Source: Tubiluchus corallicola (taxonomy: Eukaryota > Priapulida > Priapulimorpha > Priapulimorphida > Tubiluchidae). From it: a stretch of 64,000 nucleotides of DNA. The notes beneath the pieces are model-generated. The model did no database searches. It was not told where the DNA came from and saw only the letters and a list, made by a program, of their open reading frames with translations. Each line of letters begins with the position of its first letter. The first letter of the stretch is position 1. Both the position numbers and the translations under genes were made by a program. The stretch covers positions 122,501 to 186,500 of the forward strand of contig JAQGDQ010000433.1 of NCBI GenBank assembly GCA_030141605.1. The letters run 5' to 3'. Below are positions 56,837 through 64,000 of this stretch, in pieces.

Positions 56837-57704
56837 TTAAAGCAAAACCGAACCCAATCTTATAATGTAGGTGAAAACAATCTACTCTTTAAAATATTGA
56901 AAGGAAACGTACTATTTTTTTTTCAAAAAATACCTTACGTGAAAGAATTGTTGCCACACAATAAAATATGTAATGATATTTTATTTGCCATAAAATTGAT
57001 TACAATAAAATCATAATCCTCAGTGTTAAAACTGTTTCATAATTGTTAAGAAACTGCTTAAGGCAAATGCGTAACAAACACAGTTTTGCGTTGGCGCCAC
57101 TAGCTCTTCGCTGTTAGATGCATTACGCTATTCGCTAGTTAGACAGGCACTAGCCCCTGCATTTTAAACAAATTATCAAAACTATCTAACCTAGAATGAC
57201 TTACGTGAACGAATTGTTACTGCAGAAATCTTATTTCGCCATGTTACATGCGTTCGTCCATTCGCTAGTTAGACGGGCACTGGTACGTACATCTCGGAAA
57301 CGCATTGCATAAAAACAGGTGCTGTAGCTCTCAGTTCCAAAGTGTTAGTTTGTGATGAACTACACACGTTCGATAGCTCTAACGTGAGCACAGCGGCAAA
57401 TTTGAAATTTGAATTTTTATCTAAAAACTTGCGTAGTTTTAGTACAACACACTTAATGTCTTAGAGTAGCACTGTACTTCAATTTTCGCTTTCACAAACA
57501 CGTGCAACACGCTTTTGGAATATTTTTGTTGTTGAAAATTATGCTAGTTTGTGATGTCATCAATAGTTAGGCTCGCCTGCCGTTAATTAAGTTTTTAGCC
57601 TACTATTAATTATCATTTTGCAGTATTAACTGTGTTAAAATGTTTACTTTTAACTGTGCTTGAAAGTGGGGTAGTACATGAAAAATCATCCTGTCTTCCT
57701 ATAA
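56837..57704 (+). mobile_element. Family A TTAA element, copy 10, rearranged
   Basis: The left end TTAAAGCAAAACCGAACCCA and right end AAATCATCCTGTCTTCCTAT are present. An unrelated AT-rich segment interrupts it at about 56960-57068. The GACTTACGTGAA and CGCTAGTTAGACRGGCACT blocks occur twice, showing an internal duplication. Confidence 0.75.
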
Positions 57705-58289
57705 GTAAGCGATTAAAAGGCAGAAAGTACTTGCAATTTGAAAACTGCATGTGACTTATTGTGTGAGGTCTCGAATCCCCAAAAAATCGGTCGTAACTGG
57801 AAAATTAAAGAGAATGGGCTATCAAACTTGCAACAATATAACGCTTAATAATAATAATAATAATAATAATAATTTCAGTTTGAGTTACTAATTAGTATAG
57901 ATGAAGAATAGTGAAATGACAGGTAGTCAGAGTCCTTGGATCGAACGCTTAAGGTCATGGGTCAAATATGTACAATTAAAACTGAAAGGTGGGTTGCCAA
58001 TCTTTTGTAACTTCTGGTGAGAAATTGGCTTCCGAAAAACCCTTAGAGCAAACTTAGGTACATTATCATTGTCTCCTCCTGCTCATAAATGATAAACGCG
58101 TAGTCGGTTTTAATAATGAATGAACTCGTGTTTCTGTGATGAGTTGTGTATTTTTAGATCATTACGTACGTGTGCAGCAGAGGTTAGCAGGTATTTCTGG
58201 GATGTGGGGCAACTTCGTGTGCATGCAAACATCAAATGGTTTTACGAGGCTTCTTCTTCAAGGCTTCATTTCCATCTATTGTAGGCACT

Positions 58290-58560
58290 GAGGTATCAAC
58301 TTTCATCAGAGTATTCCATCCACTTCTATCTGCAGCTAACAGTGTAAGTTCTTCTACTCATAAAGATAGATTCGGTTGAAGTTGTTGAACATCTCTATTT
58401 ATCTTAGCTATTCAAGTTGTTTTTGGTTTGCCAGGTGTTTTTTTTGCAAGGTTTTAAGGCTTCTTTTAAGGCTATTCTTACTGGTGCTTCACTTGGTAAT
58501 CTTAGAAGATGTCCTAGCCATCTTAATCTTCGGATCTTGACTTTTGAACTTCAAGAAGTT
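58290..58560 (-). mobile_element. LINE C-terminal fragment
   Basis: On the minus strand it reads KIRRLRWLGHLLRLPSEAPV, then RIALKEALKP and, after breaks, LAADRSGWNTLM. These are the C-terminal motifs of a non-LTR polyprotein with stops and a frame change. It sits within the large inverted repeat. Confidence 0.75.
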
Positions 58561-59869
58561 TCTTTTATTCTGGTGTAATTAATTCATTTTTGATTAAAAT
58601 TAGTTAAAACGCACCAATGCTACAGGTATTACGGGTAAACTTAGAACGTTCAATTCGATTCGAACGAGTTTTTTTATTTGAACTGTATTCGAGCCTAAAA
58701 TTACGTTTAAACTAGCAATGGAGAAAAATGGGTTAGTATGTCTTTCCTCACGGTGAATCTGTTCTGGTAACGAAAGAATGTCTGATTCTGGTCATTCCGA
58801 ATGTGGGTAATTGAAGCCAACTTGGGCATTTAAAGCCACAATTTCTGCTGCACCTCTAGATTAAGAGGTACATCTCCTGTGTGTCTTGAATTCACCACTT
58901 CAACTCCACATACGTTCTTTATCATTAATTTGTTAGAAACAACATACAATCATCAAAATTCAGGTGGGATTTCTGTGCACAATTCTAAAGCAAATATTAG
59001 TGCTTTTACTGCAGAACAAAATCAAGTAATATGCACGATCTTTACGGCACTGCTTTTTACAAGTAATTCGAAAATTCGTTCGAAAATCTTTAAAGCTCAA
59101 TTCAAATTCGATTCTGATTCGATTGTTGAAGTTCGGTTTTAGCTCGAGTCGCGGAAGTAAAAAATTCGATTCGAGTCGAATTCGGGTTCTGATAAATGAT
59201 GCTCACGCCTGCAACTGATTTTAATTGTTTATGAGTTAAATGGATAATGTGATAAACTTTTCTGGTATCATGAGACCGATGTTCTATATAAAAAAAGCAA
59301 AAAACTTTTTATAGGCCCTTTCAAATATGACAAAAGTTTCGTAAAAAGATAAAAGCTCTTTTCTAACTTAGAGGTTTCTTTCGGCTAAGCTTTTAATAAC
59401 AGCTTCTAATGTAACAAAGTATCTTATCCTCACACAGTAAATTAGTCCATTTATAAATCAGTATACATGCGTCTCTTTCATTGTCACATTTATGCAGCTA
59501 CACAGAAAGCTGACAGGTTTAATACCTAGCGGTGGATAAGATTAATGGACGCAGTTCATTATGCAATAATAACGCATCATCAGGTGTACAATTCCCACCT
59601 GTGCAGGCAGACATTCAATATTCAACAGACATACTGGCTTCATTGATTTCGTGAAAGCTTCTATTAAAGAATTCAGCGTCATCATGCGGTTTTATAAAAA
59701 TCGGAAATCGCAATTCATCATATGCATCTGCGTTAGGCAAACATTCTGTTTTTCTGAACATCAAACAAATTTACTAAGCTGTAAGATGTATCACGCGTGA
59801 ACTTCTAATATTTGGATTTAACGTCAAATTTTGTTTGTTGAGAGTATTTGAGTTGAACTGCCGCACAAA

Positions 59870-59990
59870 GAATGACCAGAATCATACATGTGTGATGACC
59901 AGAATCGTACATGTGTGATGACCAGAATCGTACATGTGTGATGACCAGAATCGTACATGTATGATGACCAGAATCATACATGTGTGAATC
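59870..59990. repeat. 23-bp minisatellite, five copies
   Basis: The unit is gatgaccagaatcgtacatg followed by tgt. It is nearly perfect, and the short ORFs through it are artefacts. Confidence 0.92.
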
Positions 59991-60852
59991 ATACATGTGT
60001 GAAATTTCTCTTTCGTTACCAGAACATGTTTATCACGAGGAAAGAGAAACTGACCGATTTCTGTCCATTGCTAGTTTAGACATAATTATAGGTTCGAATA
60101 GGATTCGAATTAAAAAACTCGTTCGAATCGAATTCGAACGTTCAAAGGTACCCCTAATCAATAGCATTAGTACATTTAAACTAGTAAAATTATTTGCTGT
60201 TTGCAGCTTGCACACGATAGATGCAAAGGACGACTTTCTGACTAGTTTAATGTAAAACTTTATAAATAATTTTGACAAAATAAGAAGGCCAAATTGTTGT
60301 TCTAATATAGATATTATGTGTAACTTATAATTAGGTGGGCCTATATTCAACCATAGCTATTCGCATGCGCAATTATAGCTATAAATAATTCTATTTGTAT
60401 ATACTTATATATACATGATTCCTATATGTTTATATATTATGGAGGAAATTTCAGTACTAAAAGTTACCCCACATCCTACAAATACTTGCTAACCTCTGCT
60501 GCACATGTACGTAATGATCTAAAAATAATGTTCATCACAGAAACACAAGTTCGTTAATTATTAAAAGCGACTTCGCGTTTATCGTTTATGAGCAGAACTT
60601 CAGTCTTGAAGACGCGCCATTATTAGAACAGTAGAGCTGTCCGCGAGCGGCAGTGTGCTGTATTGTATTTACCCTAGCCATGAGGATTTAACGAATAGCA
60701 GTACTGATGACTCGAGTGACTGATATTGAATTGACATTAGATGTGTAATTTACCAGAAGGCGAGAGCAATACACTTTACCTGTTACACAGACGCTAATGA
60801 GACTTCTTTCACAAGTTCCTTTGCTTTTTCAAAAGAACCTTTCCATTTTAAC

Positions 60853-61400
<548 letters not shown>

Positions 61401-62105
61401 TATTCATAATTGACATTGTGTATATAAACTAAGTGAACATTGCTGAGTATGTAACTGCTGCATGCTGGAATGAGGTACTGATACGAATTGTAAAAGAGCT
61501 TTGATATAAACCATATCTGTCATGGAAAACAAAGTCAGAGTCAATGGTCAGGACGCACAGAGTGGATTTTCGCGCCCAATTTGGGGCTTTGACAAAATGT
61601 ATTTCTCCTAAACACGATTCTAGTGGCTCTGATCGTCTTTTTGTATTCTCAAGAAGAATGACGCTAAATGTGAAGTAAGTTTCACAGGAAACTCAGAAAC
61701 ACTCTTTAATCGGTGTTTAAATCAAGAAGCTGTGTATAATTTAGATAGTTATATACACATAAACTTGCAGCAGATTTCACAATATAAACTACAGTTTCCA
61801 GTATTAGTTGCGCCTGTATTAGTCTCTACTATTAATAATCTTTCTGCTAAATAACAAATTTCCTAGAGACTTCGTTGCTCTCAATAACTGTTATAATAGA
61901 CAAGCTCCAAATTTAAATCCTACGTTTCCTGAAACTAAGTCGTAAAAACGTCTTTGTTCAAATATTCCAGAGCCCCAGTTTCGCTGCGAGACCTCATCAC
62001 GGGAAGCCATTGGCATAGCAATGTCTAGTTTTTGAGGTGGATCACTGCTGCCATTGGGGGCAGATTCTTTTATTTAGAGTTTTGCCTGCTAATGTCTACA
62101 ATAGA
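61401..62105. other. Intronic stretch, nothing recognised
   Basis: No exon, RNA gene or clear repeat identified in this part of the large RhoGAP intron. Confidence 0.5.
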
Positions 62106-62275
62106 CGTAATGATGATGGCGATGATGATGATGATGAGGAGGAGGAGGAGGAGGAGGGAGAGGAGGGGAGGAGGGAGAGGAGGGGAGGAGGAGGAGGATT
62201 AGGAGGAGGAGGGGAGGAGGATGGTGGTGGTGATAATGATGATAATGATGATGACGGTGATGATGGTGACTTTGT
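62106..62275. repeat. Purine-rich GAT/GAG tract
   Basis: GAT triplets, then a strict GGA/GAG purine run (about 62135-62220), then GGT/GAT triplets. Open frames on both strands (acidic one way, His/Pro the other) are compositional artefacts. Confidence 0.88.
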
Positions 62276-62586
62276 GTTTGTCTTTGACATCGGAACGCGA
62301 GACACATTAGGACTTCATTTCAGGGGATTCAGCGGATGAATGAATAGATGGCGCTCAAGTTCCACTAGAGTTTTGACGAGGCATTCGTCGAGGGAGTAAT
62401 TGGCAGCATTCGGACAAAGCTAAAGTACGTGAGTCGACCGACAATAGCTGATTAATTTCTATAAACCAGCAGCAATGAAAAATGAAAGCAATTTTCTGCG
62501 AGTATCATTAGTAACACAGAGAATAACAAAGGGTGTTATCATAAAAAATTACTTCTGCTCCACACGCAATGTGCAGCTATGCACGC

Positions 62587-62596
62587 GCGCATGCGC
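62587..62596. promoter_or_regulatory. Isolated NRF1-like palindrome
   Basis: GCGCATGCGC preceded by CGC repeats. No gene start is recognised beside it, so it may be chance or an unrecognised promoter. Confidence 0.25.
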
Positions 62597-63059
62597 AGAA
62601 TGCATACACACAAATTTGTTGCAAGAGTTTCGATAATCGAGTAATTCTCCAATCCAAATCATTGTGCGGCCATTTTAACTGCTATATAAAGGTGATGCAT
62701 ATTGCTACTCACTGTGACATTTTCTTTTTACATAATTTGACAGCCTGCAAACCTAATGCAGCACTCATCAATAGTACGGCTCATGAAACGTCTCAGAAAC
62801 AATTTTCCAAGCAGTCTGCCTACTCATTTGTTAACCAGGCACAGTGTTACTTAACTTTGATTGCTAATCTCACACCTCCATTACTCAGCTATTCCACTCA
62901 CTCCAAATTACGTTGTTTTTTCGGTCACGTCACATTTTCCATTTAATCTTTGCACAACTCACGTTTGCGCTATAATAGGCTTACCTTTATACAACAGAGC
63001 TGGTTTAAACACTAATATTTTGCACATGATTTTATGTAAAACTTTACTTATAAATGAAA

Positions 63060-63480
63060 TTCGAATGAAAGTGGCTTCCGGTATGTAAAAATTTATAATT
63101 TAACTCAGTCAAAAGCGCTTACTATGTTGATAAAATCTATGGATGTTTAATGTCTGTATTTGTAGTAGAGACTTTAAAAGACAAAAAACTCTCTTGAGAA
63201 AAGCTTAAAAATAAAGCTTTAAAAATCTCATTGAAATTTCATATCACTCACACACTCTGTTATTGCATACAGAGCTTGTATTAACAGTAATGCTGTATAA
63301 AATTTGTAAATTTAAACCCCAGCGATGACCGTTAGGCGCAGCCATTTTAACAGTAAGTCGTTTGAAACAAGTTTAGATAATATTGCATAAAGTTTGAAAA
63401 GACATTCATAATGCAGTACACCCTTCGCTAATTAGGCAAAAGTTTAAATTACTATAACTTGTCGATAAGATCTGTTTGTC
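63060..63480. mobile_element. Family G dispersed repeat, copy 2
   Basis: The counterpart of 48640-49110, ending ATAACTTGTCGATAAGAT just before a GTCT microsatellite. Confidence 0.5.
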
Positions 63481-63506
63481 TACCTGTCTATTTGTCTGTC
63501 TGTCTA

Positions 63507-63596
<90 letters not shown>

Positions 63597-63795
63597 ATTG
63601 GTGAAACTTACTGTTAACTGTGCAATTGTTGTATATATCTCAGTTTATTAATTTACTGCGTTAATGTGTGTGTGTGTGTTTTTGTTTCTTGTTGTAAATA
63701 TGTGAACCGTTGAACCTTTGGTTTGAAATGAAAAGTTAAATAAAAAAACAATCAATCTGCCTGCCTGCCTGCCTCTATGTGTGTCTGTTTATCTA

Positions 63796-63826
<31 letters not shown>

Positions 63827-63830
63827 GCAT
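63481..63830. repeat. (GTCT)n arrays flanking a LINE-like tail
   Basis: GTCT tetramers occupy 63481-63595 and 63788-63828, with CCTG units at 63759-63772. Between them lies sequence ending GAAAAGTTAAATAAAAAAAC, typical of a retroelement 3' end. Confidence 0.85.
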
Positions 63831-63841
63831 ATCTGTTGTTT

Positions 63842-63918
63842 GTTCGGAAGTTGCTCAGTTGGTTAAATACGGGTTTCCTTTTTTGCCCACGATCACTAGT
63901 TTCAGCTCTACGAAAGTT
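63842..63918 (+). other. Possible decayed tRNA-like sequence
   Basis: TTGCTCAGTTGGTTAAA is a good pol III A box. A weak B box candidate (AGTTTCAGCTC) lies about 40 nt downstream. The stems do not close, so a SINE head or chance is likelier than a tRNA gene. Confidence 0.25.
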
Positions 63919-63960
63919 ACTAATAAGTTTTTCCGCTTCCCTGCTGCTTTATGGACTTAC

Positions 63961-64000
63961 CTTTTGGTGCGGTTACCACTATTCCAGGATCTATGGCTTG
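63961..64000 (-). CDS. ARHGAP6-like exon 1 (partial, runs off the window)
   Basis: The donor GTAAGT at 63960-63955 follows AAAAG. The visible 40 nt read QAIDPGIVVTAPK plus one base, which with exon 2 gives a Glu and continues into TVAKPHRRR. The phase is right, and the segment corresponds in position and pattern to vertebrate [16 protein letters not shown]. It is short, so the assignment depends on phase, the strong donor and this weak similarity. If right, the intron to exon 2 is 16899 bp and contains the LRRC74-like gene. Confidence 0.72.

Larger units (their letters stand above)
58075..60600. repeat. Large interrupted inverted repeat
   Basis: 58075-58217 and 60455-60600 are inverted copies with about 85 percent identity by eye, both including GATCATTACGTAC and GTGCAGCAGAGGTTAGCA. 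Further in, 58640-58710 and 60080-60150 are again inverted copies of a TTCGATTCGAACGAGTTTTT block. The order of blocks is the same on both arms, so this is one inverted repeat with loop and arm-length differences, possibly a large palindromic transposon. A related TTCGATTCGA block lies at 21985-22045. Confidence 0.6.

Overview
The window is animal nuclear DNA: AT-rich, intron-rich and packed with microsatellites, minisatellites, short inverted-repeat transposons and dead LINEs. No prokaryotic features are present. The three genes (a TRPC-type cation channel, an ARHGAP6-type RhoGAP and an LRRC74-type leucine-rich-repeat protein) are metazoan. Introns of 10-17 kb and the repeat content suggest an invertebrate with a medium-sized genome. 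I cannot assign a phylum from the sequence alone.

Layout. All three recognised genes lie on the minus strand. (1) A TRPC4/5-like channel gene runs from its start codon at 17001 leftwards. Four coding exons (16018-17001, 5386-5731, 2718-3210, 1844-2039) join in consistent phase and cover the ankyrin region through the pore and S6. The C-terminal exons lie beyond position 1. (2) An ARHGAP6-like RhoGAP gene spans 25589 to beyond 64000. Nine exons were joined by splice phase and similarity: 63961->64000, 46954-47061, 44572-44798, 41706-41880, 32310-32516, 30834-30985, 28632-28814, 27928-28025 and 25589-27365. (3) An intronless LRRC74-like gene (50677-52440) lies inside the 16.9 kb intron of the RhoGAP gene, in the same orientation, and has a near-perfect RFX X-box 75 bp upstream of its ATG.

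Non-genic DNA. At least four families of short elements (A-D) begin with TTAA followed by AGG or AGC, and A and B also end in TTAA. Family A has about eleven copies or fragments. A further MITE family (E) has TIR AATAAGCCTTTTCACAGTT and about six copies. There is one pogo/Tigger-like MITE with a TA duplication, and several LINE 3' ends, one with a YADD reverse transcriptase broken by a frameshift. Tandem arrays include 1.2 kb of TACTG pentamers, 0.55 kb of TATTG/GCATT, 0.7 kb of CTTCT, and minisatellites with units of 23, 28, 31, 32, 35, 40 and 102 bp.

How the parts relate. The channel and RhoGAP genes are head-to-tail neighbours. Nothing in the sequence shows that they act together. The most interesting points are the nested LRR gene with its ciliary-type promoter motif, an exact 33-bp duplication that repeats the RhoGAP stop codon together with its PDZ-type C-terminus, and the layered mobile-element structures. 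I found no clearly novel multi-gene system.
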